This document shows, piece after piece, positions 42,132-51,298 of a stretch of DNA of 64,000 nt. Each line of letters begins with the position of its first letter. The first letter of the stretch is position 1. This DNA is from Luteimicrobium xylanilyticum (GTDB lineage Bacteria > Actinomycetota > Actinomycetes > Actinomycetales > Cellulomonadaceae). The stretch spans positions 3,472,001 to 3,536,000 of the forward strand of contig NZ_CP045529.1 of assembly GCF_009429125.1 (NCBI RefSeq). The letters run 5' to 3'. The notes under the pieces were generated by a model. It saw only the letters and a program-made list of their open reading frames with translations. It had not been told where the DNA came from and ran no database searches. Made by a program: the position numbers and the translations under genes.

Positions 42132-42664
42132 CGCCGCGTCGGGGAGTGCCCGGGGACGTCGACGACACCCTCGAGCACGCCCCCACATCGCTCGATGACC
42201 GCCAGCGAACCGACGTTGTCGCTCGCACACGTCACGAGCGCTCGCTCGATACCGAGACCACAGGCGCGGCCCAGCCCAGCCCGCAGGAGCGCCGTGGCGT
42301 ACCCGCGCCGCCGGTACGCCGGGCGCACGCTGTAGCCGATGTGCCCACCGACGCGCGCGAGGCTTCGGGTCAGCTCGTGCCGGACGGAGACGCGACCGAC
42401 CACGGCGCCCCCGACGACCGCCTACAGGTTCGACGACGGCACGAAGCCCGGCGGTAAGCCCTCGCCGGAGCTGAGCCGTGCGGCCCGGGCGAGGTAAGCC
42501 GTCCACGGCTCGTCCGCCTCGAAGAACGGGAGGAAGGTGAAGCCCTCTTCTGCCAGCTCGCAGTGGCCGGCCCTCGCCGACGCCTCGTCCTCGAGGCGCA
42601 GCCCGCGAACGTCCACGTTCAACTGTCCCGAGCGCACGTCGTTCGCGCTGTTCTCGGTGTTCAT
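42110..42664 (-). pseudogene. GNAT acetyltransferase broken by an in-frame TAG
   Basis: The minus strand encodes two halves of one GNAT protein in the same frame, separated by a single TAG at 42424-42422. The N-terminal half (LRLEDEASARAGHCELAEEG to GFVPSSNL) ends at the stop. The next codons read AVVGGAVVGRVSVRHEL and continue with the acetyl-CoA site RPAYRRRGYATALL and CGGVLEGVVDVPG. Without the TAG the product would be a normal ~184-residue acetyltransferase. The stop can arise from TAC or another codon by one substitution. A short C-terminal product from GTG 42403 is unlikely to be active, since it lacks half the fold. Confidence 0.85.
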
Positions 42665-42735
42665 GGCCGTCATTGTGCGCGGCTCCGGCCACGGGACGCA
42701 GCATCCGGAACGGCGCCATCTCGCCACACCCACTC

Positions 42736-42751
42736 TCGAACATGTGTTCGA
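42736..42751 (+). promoter_or_regulatory. LexA (SOS) box of the second HNH gene
   Basis: The same TCGAAC-ATGT-GTTCGA 16-mer as at 4845, here 33 bases upstream of ATG 42785. It supports SOS induction of both HNH genes. Confidence 0.85.
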
Positions 42752-42784
42752 GTGAATGTCAGTGGCTCGGTGTTGACTGGGGGC

Positions 42785-44527
42785 ATGACGACGACGGCGG
42801 TGCGCGAGGGTTCGCAGCTCGCCGTGTCGTCGCGCCTGGAGCCCGGCGCGGGCGTGGGGTCGTTGGTGCTGGGTGAGGACGAGGCGACGATTGCCGGGGT
42901 CGTGCGGGCGATCGGTCAGGTCGAGTCGATCATCCGGACCGCGACCGCGTGGCGGACCGAGCTGTTGGAGATCGCGCGCCGCACCGTCGAGGCCGACCCG
43001 GGGTCGTTGCTGGCGCCTGAGCTCACCCCGGACGCTTGGTCCGGGTCCGGGTCGGGTGACGACGCGATGCTCGCTCAGCGGGCGTTGGTCGCGGAGGTCG
43101 CGACGACGTTGACGGTGCACGAGCGTACGGCTGCCCGGTTGCTGGACGAGGCCGAGGTCCTCGTGAACGCGCTGCCTGCGACCACGACCGCGATGCGGGC
43201 GGGCACGGTGTCCTACCGCCACGCCCAGGCGTTGGTCGAGCACACCGGCGACCTGGACCAGGGCGACCGGGAAACGGTCGAGACGATGACGTTGCCGGCC
43301 GCGCAGACGATGGCCCCGGGGGCGTTCGGCCGCCGCGTGGCACGGACCCGGGAACGTCTGCTCGCCGAACCGGTCAGCGTCCGCCACGAACGGACAGCCG
43401 CGCGCCGGTCGGTGCGGGTCGATCCGGCCCGGGACGGGATGGCGTTCTTGACCGCGTACCTGCCCGCCGTGACCGCGTGCGCGATCGGTGACCGGATCGA
43501 CCGCGCAGTCGAGGTCCTGCGGGGCCCGGACGAGCCCCGCACCGCGGACCAGCTGCGCGCGGACGTGTTGTCCGCGCTGTTGCTCGACGACGGCACCCTC
43601 GACCTGGTCGCCCTCAGCCTCGAACTGTCGAAGCACCCCGAGTCGCAGCCCACGGAAGGCCAGGGCGAGACAAAACCGGGTCCGCGCCCGAGCAGGACGG
43701 GCAGCGGCGAGATGGGCACACCACGGCCCGACGACGTGTCACGGGCGCGCGAGCTGTTCGACCGGCTGCAACGCACGCCGTTCGAGGCGGACGACTCCGC
43801 CCGGCGTGTGGTCGCGACCCGCGCCGCGATGGCACGGATCGCGCGCAGCATCGTCCCCCACGTCACGGTCACCGTCCCCGTGCTCACCCTGTTGCGGACC
43901 CTCACCAGCAGCGCCCCACCCGAGGAGACCGAGCCAGAGGACCGCACCGCCCCACCGGGTACGACCGACCCGCCACCAACGCCGTCGCCACCGTCGCCGC
44001 TGACGCCACCGCCACCGCCACCGGGCTCATCGTCACCGCGACCTACCGTCGAGACGGCGCGCTCGCAGGTCGCGCACCTGGACGGGTACGGGCCGATCGA
44101 CGACCACACCGCGACCCTGCTCGCCGCCCGCGCACCGTCGTTCCGGCGACTCCTGACGCACCCGCACACCGGCACCGCCCTCGCGGTGGGACGTGACACC
44201 TACGCCGTGCCCGCGGACCTGCGCGCCTACCTACGCCTACGCGATGCCACCTGCCGGTTCCCGGGCTGCACCCGGCCCGCGGCCCGCTGCGACGTCGACC
44301 ACACCCTCGCCTACGTCGCGGGCGGGACCACCGACGCCACCAACCTCGCCCACCTGTGCCGCACCCACCACCGCCTCAAGCACGCCACCGCCTGGAACGT
44401 CCGGCAGACCACCACCGACGGCACCCTGACCTGGACCTCACCCACCGGCCGTGAGCACGTCAGCCATCCCGCCGTCACGCTCCCACTCCCGGACGACGTC
44501 ACCAACGACGACACACCACCGTTCTAA
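42785..44527 (+). CDS. DUF222/13E12-type HNH endonuclease-like protein
   Basis: This 580-residue paralogue of the gene at 3017 has the same domain plan. The helical DUF222 region covers about residues 1-380. A disordered Pro/Thr linker (about 380-435) follows, then a zinc-type HNH domain (about 480-545): CRFPGCTRPAARCDVDHTLA and TNLAHLCRTHHRLKHATAW. It also ends in PPF, like its paralogue. Overall sequence differs, so it is not a recent copy, but the LexA box is identical. ATG 42785 is preferred; GTG 42752 inside the box is an alternative. Likely an SOS-induced nuclease of unknown target. Confidence 0.88.
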   Translation: MTTTAVREGSQLAVSSRLEPGAGVGSLVLGEDEATIAGVVRAIGQVESIIRTATAWRTELLEIARRTVEADPGSLLAPELTPDAWSGSGSGDDAMLAQRALVAEVATTLTVHERTAARLLDEAEVLVNALPATTTAMRAGTVSYRHAQALVEHTGDLDQGDRETVETMTLPAAQTMAPGAFGRRVARTRERLLAEPVSVRHERTAARRSVRVDPARDGMAFLTAYLPAVTACAIGDRIDRAVEVLRGPDEPRTADQLRADVLSALLLDDGTLDLVALSLELSKHPESQPTEGQGETKPGPRPSRTGSGEMGTPRPDDVSRARELFDRLQRTPFEADDSARRVVATRAAMARIARSIVPHVTVTVPVLTLLRTLTSSAPPEETEPEDRTAPPGTTDPPPTPSPPSPLTPPPPPPGSSSPRPTVETARSQVAHLDGYGPIDDHTATLLAARAPSFRRLLTHPHTGTALAVGRDTYAVPADLRAYLRLRDATCRFPGCTRPAARCDVDHTLAYVAGGTTDATNLAHLCRTHHRLKHATAWNVRQTTTDGTLTWTSPTGREHVSHPAVTLPLPDDVTNDDTPPF

Positions 44528-44612
44528 GGCGCTGCCGACGCTCCTCGCTCCGCCGGCGCGCCGCTGCGGCGGTTCTGATGAGTCCGGTCGGCGAGGCGCC
44601 GATGGTTGACTG

Positions 44613-45083
44613 GTGTGCGTGGATCTCGAGCAGTGCACACCCGGGGACGTCGACGCGTTGACGGTATTCCTGGGCGAGGTCGACCTGACCCTCAGCGGCC
44701 TGGATGCCGAGAGCGTCCGGTTGTGGTTCGAGCGCGACGAGCACGGCGCGGTCGTCGGAAGCACCGGCTACGAGATGAGCGCTGACGGCCGTCACGCCCT
44801 GATCCGGAGCGTCGCCGTGAGCCCGGCGCATCGATCCGGCGGGAGGGGCACCGCCTTGGCTCGCTTCGCACTCGAACGGGCGCGGAACGAGGGGGCGACG
44901 ACGGCCTGGCTGTTCAGCCGTCGCTCCGGGCCCTTCTGGCAGAGGCTCGGCTTCGGGCCCGCCGATCGTGGCGAGCTCGCCCTGGCGCTCGCTCAGACCC
45001 ATCAGGTGCGCTTGTTCCAGGAGACGGGGCAACTCGACCGTGAGGTCGCGTGGTCGCGTCTGTTGGACCACCCGGCGCCGTGA
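44613..45083 (+). CDS. GNAT N-acetyltransferase (ArsN-like)
   Basis: This 156-residue GNAT has its acetyl-CoA loop at IRSVAVSPAHRSGGRGTALARF (Q/RxxGxG variant) and the C-terminal SGPFWQRLGFGPADR strand-helix. The FYQRLGF-type motif is typical of the ArsN/arsenic-resistance-associated GNAT branch. No arsenic genes are nearby, so the substrate is open. GTG 44619 is an alternative start. It converges with the SCP-ortholog gene. Confidence 0.83.
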   Translation: MCVDLEQCTPGDVDALTVFLGEVDLTLSGLDAESVRLWFERDEHGAVVGSTGYEMSADGRHALIRSVAVSPAHRSGGRGTALARFALERARNEGATTAWLFSRRSGPFWQRLGFGPADRGELALALAQTHQVRLFQETGQLDREVAWSRLLDHPAP

Positions 45084-45106
45084 GCGCGCTGCCGCGCGGC
45101 GGACGC

Positions 45107-45496
45107 CTAGCGTGGTCGCGCCGCCTGCAGCGGCAGCCACCGCGCCACCTCGCCCGCGCGTTCCCCTGAGGCCCGCACACGTCCGTCGGCGACCGCGTCG
45201 TCCCAGCCGAGCGTCCCGGTCACGAGCGCGAACCACGTCGCCGGGTCGGTCTCGACGACGTTCGGCGGCGTCCCCCGCGTGTGCCGCGGGCCCTCGATCG
45301 CCTGCACCGCACCCCACGGTGGGACCCGGACCTCGACCGCGTGGCCGGGGGCGACGTCGGCGAGCTCCTCGAGCGTGAAACGAACAGCGGTGGCGACGTC
45401 GGCGCGCACGGGTTGGGTGCCGTCCGCGAGCGCCGCACGCCACGCGGCGATGGCGACCCGCCCGGCGTCGGGGGCGGTGCGGCGCCGGGGCGTCAT
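45107..45496 (-). CDS. Sterol-carrier-ortholog family protein
   Basis: This 129-residue protein has the pattern of the actinobacterial SCP-ortholog family ([56 protein letters not shown]). Related to SCP-2-like domains, it may bind a hydrophobic small molecule; the function is unproven. In several actinomycetes a member lies beside purF. Here it overlaps the RNB gene by ATGA and is 12 kb from purF. Confidence 0.82.
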   Translation of the reverse strand: MTPRRRTAPDAGRVAIAAWRAALADGTQPVRADVATAVRFTLEELADVAPGHAVEVRVPPWGAVQAIEGPRHTRGTPPNVVETDPATWFALVTGTLGWDDAVADGRVRASGERAGEVARWLPLQAARPR

Positions 45497-47169
45497 CCGC
45501 GGCCCTCATCGGCGTTCGGCGCGTCACCCTCGGCGAGGACGAACGCGATCCGATGTTCCTCGACCGACGCCTCGGTGAGCCGCACCCGCACGGGCTCGCC
45601 GAGCGGGAGCGCGGCCCCCGTGACCGACGCGCGGAGGGCGGGCTTCGCGACCACCACCTGACCCCGCTCGCCACCCTGTCCCGGCTCCCCCGCACCGTCC
45701 GCGGGGTCCGACGCGTCCGCCGATTTCGCGGGCTCGTCGTCCACGTCGACGACGACACCGTCGAACACGTCCCCGACCCGGTCCGCGACGAGTGCGGCTT
45801 CGACGGTGTCGAGGCACGCCCGCTCGTACGAACCGGCCTTCTGCCCGGTGCGGGCCATGATCTTGGGCAGCCCGGCGAGGCCGTCGAGCACCCAGTCGGG
45901 TACCGGGTCGCCCGAGCACGCCGCGAGGCACGCCTCGGTGCCGTACCGGTCGACGAGCCGCCGTAGCGGCGCGGTGACGTGCGCGTACTCGGCGGCGATC
46001 GCGGCATGGCGGGTGACGACGCGGTCGGCAGGGTCGTCTGACGCAGCAGGGCCGTCGGACGCGCCGGGCAGCTCGGACACCGCGGGCAGGTCCGTGCCGC
46101 CGAACGCCAGGTACGAAGCGCCACGGAACAGCGACGTCGCCTCGGTGAGGAACGCGGCGTGGTGGGGCTGGGCGGAGTCGAGCGTGCGCAGCAGCTCCCC
46201 GTACGGCTGGTCCTCGGGCCACTCGATGCCGAGCGCTCGCGCGGTGCGGCGCAGCCGGGCGACGTCGCGCGGGTCCGCGGGCGGAAGGGTGCGCAGGATC
46301 CCGACCCCGCCGGCGCGCATGACCCGCGCCGCAGCGATCCCCGTGAGCAGCGAGACCTGCGCGTTCCACCCCTCGACGGGCAGGGTCGAGCGCAGCTCGA
46401 GGGTGGTGGTGCCGTCGTCGTGGGTCACGGCGACCTGCTCGGGCACGTCGAGCGACACCCCGCCCCGCTCCCGTTCGAGCTCCTGCCGGAGCGTCCCGAT
46501 CTCCTTGAGGAGGGTGAGCGTCTCCCCCGCCGACGACGGCGCCCGGCCGTCCAGCGCGGCCTGCGCCTCCTCGTAGCTCAGGCGAGCGACGGACCGCACG
46601 ACGCCGCGGCGGACCGTCACGCCCGGGCTGCCGGCGGCGTCCGCTGCTCCCCCGACGATCTCGCCGCGCGCGTCGAGGACGATCCGCCAGACGACGGCCG
46701 GACGTTCGGCGTCGGGCAGGAGGCTCGCCGCGCTCTCCGAGAGCGTCGCGGGGTGGAGCGGCGTGCGCCCGTCCGGGCCGTAGAGCGTCGTGCCGCGCAC
46801 GTGCGACTCGGTGTCGACCGGGCCACCCGGTTCGACGAACGCCGCGACGTCGGCGATCGCGTAGTGCACGACGAAACCCGACCCTGCGCCGTCGGGCCCG
46901 GCGACGCGCTCGAGGGCCATCGCCTGGTCGAGGTCCATCGAGCCCGGCGGGTCGATGGTGAGGAAGGGCACGGCGCGCAGGTCCTCGCGCTCTGGTCCGG
47001 CCGTCGCGAGGGCCGGGCCGCGCGCGGCCGCGCGCTCGGCGTCCGCGAGGACCTCGGGCGTGAAGTCGTCCGGGATCTCCATCTGGCGGCGCAGGTCGGC
47101 GAGCGAACGGCGCACGGCACGCGACGTGGCGGCGTCCGCGCCGGCGATCCTCAGGTACTGGGCAGGCAC
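45493..47169 (-). CDS. RNase II-family (RNB domain) exoribonuclease-like protein
   Basis: This 558-residue protein has an RNB domain at about residues 65-390. The catalytic motif is [14 protein letters not shown]: Asp73, Asp79 and Asp81 are present, while the fourth acidic position is Gln82. [22 protein letters not shown] and [16 protein letters not shown] also fit. It lacks the usual N-terminal cold-shock domains and a clear S1 domain, as in the short actinobacterial RNB proteins. It probably degrades RNA 3' to 5', though Gln82 could reduce metal binding. GTG 47169 has a -10-like TAGCCT 6 bases upstream. Confidence 0.9.
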   Translation of the reverse strand: MPAQYLRIAGADAATSRAVRRSLADLRRQMEIPDDFTPEVLADAERAAARGPALATAGPEREDLRAVPFLTIDPPGSMDLDQAMALERVAGPDGAGSGFVVHYAIADVAAFVEPGGPVDTESHVRGTTLYGPDGRTPLHPATLSESAASLLPDAERPAVVWRIVLDARGEIVGGAADAAGSPGVTVRRGVVRSVARLSYEEAQAALDGRAPSSAGETLTLLKEIGTLRQELERERGGVSLDVPEQVAVTHDDGTTTLELRSTLPVEGWNAQVSLLTGIAAARVMRAGGVGILRTLPPADPRDVARLRRTARALGIEWPEDQPYGELLRTLDSAQPHHAAFLTEATSLFRGASYLAFGGTDLPAVSELPGASDGPAASDDPADRVVTRHAAIAAEYAHVTAPLRRLVDRYGTEACLAACSGDPVPDWVLDGLAGLPKIMARTGQKAGSYERACLDTVEAALVADRVGDVFDGVVVDVDDEPAKSADASDPADGAGEPGQGGERGQVVVAKPALRASVTGAALPLGEPVRVRLTEASVEEHRIAFVLAEGDAPNADEGRG

Positions 47170-47175
47170 ACCCCG

Positions 47176-47181
47176 AGGCTA
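47176..47181 (-). promoter_or_regulatory. -10-like TAGCCT of the RNB gene
   Basis: Lies 6 bases upstream of GTG 47169; its first three bases are also the stop of the upstream open frame. Confidence 0.35.
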
Positions 47182-47380
47182 GAGGGTGCCGGGCGCAACC
47201 ACCGCGTAGAGCAGGGCGCGCAGGTCGTCGTCGGACACGGCGAACTCGGGCAGCAGCGCGAGCCCGAGGAGGCGCTCGCCGGGCTCTGCGCCACCGCACT
47301 CGTCCTGCTCGTATGCACCCGACCCGGTCGCGGCGGCCCGTCCCCGGACCGCCCGACGCGCTGACCCGCTCGGCGCGCCG
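47179..47380 (-). other. Open frame with coding bias, possible gene remnant
   Basis: Between the ABC ATPase and the RNB gene, the minus strand has an uninterrupted frame ending at TAG 47181-47179. It reads GERLLGLALLPEFAVSDD and DLRALLYAVVAPGTL. Nearly all codons from 47275 down end in G or C, as in real genes here. No usable ATG or GTG exists for the long version. It may be the C-terminus of a truncated gene or a small ORF with a rare start. I do not recognise it. Confidence 0.3.
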
Positions 47381-48247
47381 TCAGGCGTTCTCGCGTGCGA
47401 GCTCGGCCCGCACCTCCTCGCGCAGCTTGCCGTGGTTCTCCGGGTTCGGGGCCGCGGCCAGCAGCGTCTTCGTGTACGCGTGCTGCGGGTCGAGGATCAC
47501 GCGGTCCGACGGACCCCGCTCGACGACCTGGCCGCGGTACATGACGAGGATCTCGTCCGAGAAGTGCCGGGCGGTCGCCAGGTCGTGCGTGATGTAGAGG
47601 ACGCCGAGGTTCTCCTCGCGCTGGAGGCGCGCGAACATGTTGAGCAGCCCGAGGCGGATCGACACGTCGAGCATCGACACCGGCTCGTCGGCGATGAGGA
47701 ACCGCGCCCCCGGCGCCAGGGCGCGCGCGCTCGCGACCCGCTGACGCTGGCCGCCGGACAGCTCGTGGGGGCGACGGTCCGCCATCTCGCGCGGAGGGTT
47801 GAGGTTGACCCGCTCGAGCAGGCGCTCGATCTCCGCCTCGACGGCGTCCCGGCCCGAGGCCCGGTGGTGGATCTTGATCGGCCGCTCGAGGTGGTGGCCC
47901 ACCGTGTGGAACGGGTTGAGGGACGCGAACGGGTCCTGGAAGACCATCTGGACGTCGTTCCGGTAGCGCATGAGGGCGACGCCCCGGGCGGCGCTCGGCT
48001 CGCCGTCGAGCAGGATCTCGCCCGACGTGGGCTTCTCGAGCTTGGCGATCATGCGTGCGACCGTCGACTTGCCCGAGCCGGACTCCCCGACGAGCGCCAC
48101 GGTCTTCCCGGGCTCGAGCGTGAACGACACGTGGTCGACGGCCCGGAACTTCGAGCTGCGCATCCCGGACCGGACCCGGAAGTCCTTGACGAGGTCCTTG
48201 ACCTCGAGGGAGCCGGTGCGGCGTGCCCTCTGATCGGTGTCGGTCAT
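47381..48247 (-). CDS. Dpp/Opp-type ABC ATPase (F subunit)
   Basis: This 288-residue ATPase has Walker [14 protein letters not shown]-loop MVFQDPFASLNPF, signature [15 protein letters not shown], Walker B FLIADEPVSMLD and H-loop YITHDLATA. The C-terminal AYTKTLLAAAPNP tail is typical of oligopeptide/oligosaccharide importer ATPases. It is the last gene of a five-gene operon, one base after its partner. It energises uptake of the ligand of the 51299 lipoprotein. Confidence 0.93.
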   Translation of the reverse strand: MTDTDQRARRTGSLEVKDLVKDFRVRSGMRSSKFRAVDHVSFTLEPGKTVALVGESGSGKSTVARMIAKLEKPTSGEILLDGEPSAARGVALMRYRNDVQMVFQDPFASLNPFHTVGHHLERPIKIHHRASGRDAVEAEIERLLERVNLNPPREMADRRPHELSGGQRQRVASARALAPGARFLIADEPVSMLDVSIRLGLLNMFARLQREENLGVLYITHDLATARHFSDEILVMYRGQVVERGPSDRVILDPQHAYTKTLLAAAPNPENHGKLREEVRAELARENA

Positions 48248-48248
48248 G

Positions 48249-49163
48249 TCAGGCCACCCCTTCGGTCTCGCCCGTGCGGATGAACGCACCCCGGTCTCCG
48301 GTGAGGCTCGGGAACGACGCCAGCAGGCGACGCGTGTACTCGTGCTGCGGGCGCTCGTAGAGGTCGGCAGCGGTGTTCAGCTCGACGATCTCGCCCTGGA
48401 GCATGACCGCGATGCGGTCCGAGATCTCGAGCAGCAGCGGCAGGTCGTGCGTGATGAAGACGACCGCGAACCCGAACTGTTCACGCAGCCGCATGATCTC
48501 GCGCAGGATGCCGCGCTGGACGACGACGTCGAGCGCCGTCGTCGGCTCGTCCATGATCATCACCTGCGGGCGCAGGGCGAGCGCCATGGCGATCATGACG
48601 CGCTGCCGCATGCCGCCCGAGAGCTCGTGGGCGAAGCTGTCGAGCCGGTTCGGGTCGACGCCCACCATCCGCAGGAGCTCCCGCGCCTCGGCGAGCATCT
48701 GCTTCCTCGGCATGCCGGGGCGGTGCGTCGTGAAGACGTCGAGGAGCTGGCGCTTGACGCTGATGACGGGGTTGAGCGAGTTCATCGCCCCCTGGAAGAC
48801 CATGGAGATCTTGTCCCAGCGGAACACCCGCAGGCTCTCGCCCGACAGGCCGAGGACGTCGATGTCCGTCCCGGACTCGTCGTGGAACGTCACGGCGCCG
48901 CTCGCGAGGTCGGCCGGGGGCTTGAGCAGCCGGTTCAGGCCGTAGGCGAGCGTCGACTTGCCGCAGCCCGACTCCCCGGCGAGACCGAGGATCTCGCCGC
49001 GGTGCAGGGTGAGGGAGACGTTCTTGACCGCGTGGACGGGAGGGTCGACGAGGTAGTCGATCGAGACGTCGGTCGCGGTGAGGACCGGAGTCAGGCCCTT
49101 CAGGTACGTCTCGTGGGACGGCAGGCTCACGGGGCCGGCCGACCGGGTCGCGGTCGCGCTCAT
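48249..49163 (-). CDS. Dpp/Opp-type ABC ATPase (D subunit)
   Basis: This 304-residue ATPase has Walker A GLAGESGCGKSTL, Q-loop MVFQGAMNSLNPV, signature [15 protein letters not shown], Walker B VMIMDEPTTALD and H-loop FITHDLPLL. The C-terminal region ends in the EYTRRLLASFP tail. It pairs with the ATPase at 47381 and overlaps the permease gene at 49160 by ATGA. Confidence 0.93.
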   Translation of the reverse strand: MSATATRSAGPVSLPSHETYLKGLTPVLTATDVSIDYLVDPPVHAVKNVSLTLHRGEILGLAGESGCGKSTLAYGLNRLLKPPADLASGAVTFHDESGTDIDVLGLSGESLRVFRWDKISMVFQGAMNSLNPVISVKRQLLDVFTTHRPGMPRKQMLAEARELLRMVGVDPNRLDSFAHELSGGMRQRVMIAMALALRPQVMIMDEPTTALDVVVQRGILREIMRLREQFGFAVVFITHDLPLLLEISDRIAVMLQGEIVELNTAADLYERPQHEYTRRLLASFPSLTGDRGAFIRTGETEGVA

Positions 49164-50263
49164 GCGCCGGCCTCCTCGGTCGTCGCTGCGGCGTGCTTCT
49201 CGTGCTTGCGGGCCTTCCGGACCCGCCGGGTGGCCTTGGGCACGTTGCGCAGCTTCGGGTTGATGATCTCGTCGATGGCGAAGTTGACGAGCGAGAGCCC
49301 GCAACCGAGGAGCGCGATGAGGAGGCCCGGCGGGACGAACCACCACCACGCTCCGAGGGTCAGCGCCGAGCCCTGCTGCGCCTGGTAGAGCATCGTGCCC
49401 CACGTGACCGCGTCGGTCGGGCCGAGGCCGAGGTACGACAGGCCGGCCTCGCCGAGGATCGCGAAGATCACGCCGAAGAGGAACTGTGCCGCGACGAGCG
49501 GCAGGAGGTTCGGAAGGATCTCGACGGCGATCACGCGGCCCGACTTCTCGCCCGCGACCCGGGCCGCGAGCACGTAGTCGCGGGCCCGCAGCGATCTCGC
49601 CTGCGTCCGCAGCACGATCGCCGAGCCCGTCCACGCGGTCAGGCCGAGGACTCCCGCGACCAGCCACATCGACCGGCTCGACGAGTACGCCGCCAGGACG
49701 ATCGTCAGCGGCAGCGCCGGGATGACGAGCATGATGTTCGTGATGAGCGACAGCGTCTCGTCCGCCCAGCCGCCCAGGTAGCCGGCGAAGATGCCGAAGA
49801 CCACGGAGAGCGCCAGGGCGATCACGCCGACGGTGACGCCGATGAGCAGCGAGCCGCGCGCACCGTGCGCGAGCTGCGCCCAGATGTCGTTGCCGATCGC
49901 GCTCGTGCCGAGCAGGTGGCCCTGCTCGCCGGGCTTGAGGAGCCCGTCGTAGTCGGTGCTGTTCGGGTCGAGCGTGAAGAACGGCACGATGATCGCGAAC
50001 AGCACGATCACGGTGGTGATGACCAGGCCGACGACGAGCTTCGGCGACCACGAGGGCATGAGGTCGCGCCGCCGCGAGCGGGGCCGCTCCGCCGTGGCGG
50101 GCTCGCCCGTCACGGCGGCGGCGAGCGAGCCGTCGCCGACGGCGTCGGGAAGGTCCGGGGGCAGCCCGTCGACGACGACGTCGGCAGCGTCGACCGTGGT
50201 GGCCGCGGCCGTGACCAAGTGTGCTTCGCGGACGTCCTCGCCCGTGGTCTCGTGCTCAGCCAT
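49160..50263 (-). CDS. Dpp/Opp-type ABC permease (C subunit)
   Basis: This 367-residue permease has a ~75-residue acidic cytosolic N-terminus that is longer than usual. It is followed by LVVGLVITTVIVLFAIIVPF and five further spans. GTSAIGNDIWAQLAHGARGS is the signature of DppC-like permeases (usually GTDxxGRDxxSR). The EAA loop AARVAGEKSGRVIAVEILPN is present. It pairs with the permease at 50256, overlapping its gene by 8 bp. Confidence 0.92.
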   Translation of the reverse strand: MAEHETTGEDVREAHLVTAAATTVDAADVVVDGLPPDLPDAVGDGSLAAAVTGEPATAERPRSRRRDLMPSWSPKLVVGLVITTVIVLFAIIVPFFTLDPNSTDYDGLLKPGEQGHLLGTSAIGNDIWAQLAHGARGSLLIGVTVGVIALALSVVFGIFAGYLGGWADETLSLITNIMLVIPALPLTIVLAAYSSSRSMWLVAGVLGLTAWTGSAIVLRTQARSLRARDYVLAARVAGEKSGRVIAVEILPNLLPLVAAQFLFGVIFAILGEAGLSYLGLGPTDAVTWGTMLYQAQQGSALTLGAWWWFVPPGLLIALLGCGLSLVNFAIDEIINPKLRNVPKATRRVRKARKHEKHAAATTEEAGA

Positions 50264-51245
50264 GGTGACGCGTCCTCGGGTCGATGTAGCCGTAGATGAG
50301 GTCCATGAGGAAGTTCACGACGAGCACGGCGACCGTCGTGAGCAGGAACACCCCCTGCATGAGCGCGTAGTCCGCGTTGCTGACGGCGGTGATCATGAGC
50401 TTGCCGATGCCGGGGTAGCTGAACACCTGCTCCATGACCAGCGACCCGGACACGACGAACGCGAGCGCCACCGCGAACCCGGCGAACGACGGCAGGGCCG
50501 CGTTGCGTACCGCGTACACCCACAGCACCCGGCGCGGGCGGAGGCCCTTGGCCTCCGCGGTCACGATGTAGTCCTCGGCGAGGGTCGAGACCATCATGTT
50601 GCGCATCCCGACGAGCCAGCCGCCGACCGCGCTCAGCACGATGGTGAGCGCCGGCAGGACCGCGTGCTGGAAGACGTCGACGATCGACGCCCACGACCAC
50701 TCGGGATGGTCGTACGTCTGCACGTCCCACCCCCACGAGATCGGCGCGAGACCGAGCTTCATGCCGAGGAAGTAGACCAGCAGGATCGCGAGCCAGAAGT
50801 ACGGCACCGACTGCAGGAGTGCCGTGAACGGGATCACGTGGTCCCATGCGCTGCCGCGCTTCCAGCCGATCCACGCGCCACCGACGATGCCGATGGCGAA
50901 CGCGATGATCGTGGCCGCACCGACGAGGCACAGCGTCCAGGGCAGGGCGTCCTTGATGAGGTCCCACACCGGCTCCGGGTACTTCGACACCGAGATGCCG
51001 AGGTCACCGTGGACGATGTTGTTCAGGTACGCCCAGTACTGGTTCCACAGTGGCTCGTCGGACCCACCGAGGATGAGCTTGACGTTCTGCTCCACCGCCG
51101 GGGTCACGTCGCCGTTGCGGGCGAGCTTCCCGATGAGGATCTGCGCGGGGTCGCCGGGCAGCATCCTCGGGATGAAGAAGTTCAGGGAGACAGCGGCCCA
51201 GAGGGTGATCGCGTAGAACGCCACCCGCCGCCCGTAGTACTTCAT
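50256..51245 (-). CDS. Dpp/Opp-type ABC permease (B subunit)
   Basis: This 329-residue permease has six spans, starting MKYYGRRVAFYAITLWAAVS, and the DppB-type region NFFIPRMLPGDPAQ. WAYLNNIVHGDLGISVSKYPEPV precedes the core, which includes the EAA loop TAEAKGLRPRRVLWVYAVRN and EQVFSYPGIGKLM. It lies 53 bp downstream of the substrate-binding gene. The plan (one SBP, two permeases, two ATPases) is complete. Confidence 0.93.
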   Translation of the reverse strand: MKYYGRRVAFYAITLWAAVSLNFFIPRMLPGDPAQILIGKLARNGDVTPAVEQNVKLILGGSDEPLWNQYWAYLNNIVHGDLGISVSKYPEPVWDLIKDALPWTLCLVGAATIIAFAIGIVGGAWIGWKRGSAWDHVIPFTALLQSVPYFWLAILLVYFLGMKLGLAPISWGWDVQTYDHPEWSWASIVDVFQHAVLPALTIVLSAVGGWLVGMRNMMVSTLAEDYIVTAEAKGLRPRRVLWVYAVRNAALPSFAGFAVALAFVVSGSLVMEQVFSYPGIGKLMITAVSNADYALMQGVFLLTTVAVLVVNFLMDLIYGYIDPRTRHHG

Positions 51246-51298
51246 GGTTCGGTTCTTCCCGTCGTCGTCGAGCTCATCCTCGGTAGGTCCCGCTCAGG

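Noticed and set aside
42110-42403. Independent small GNAT gene starting at GTG 42403
   Set aside because: The conserved N-terminal half is in the same frame directly upstream of a TAG, so this is the tail of a broken gene.
42422-42424. TAG as a recoded (pyrrolysine or readthrough) codon
   Set aside because: No Pyl genes or stop-context signals are visible, and GNAT proteins need no special residue there.
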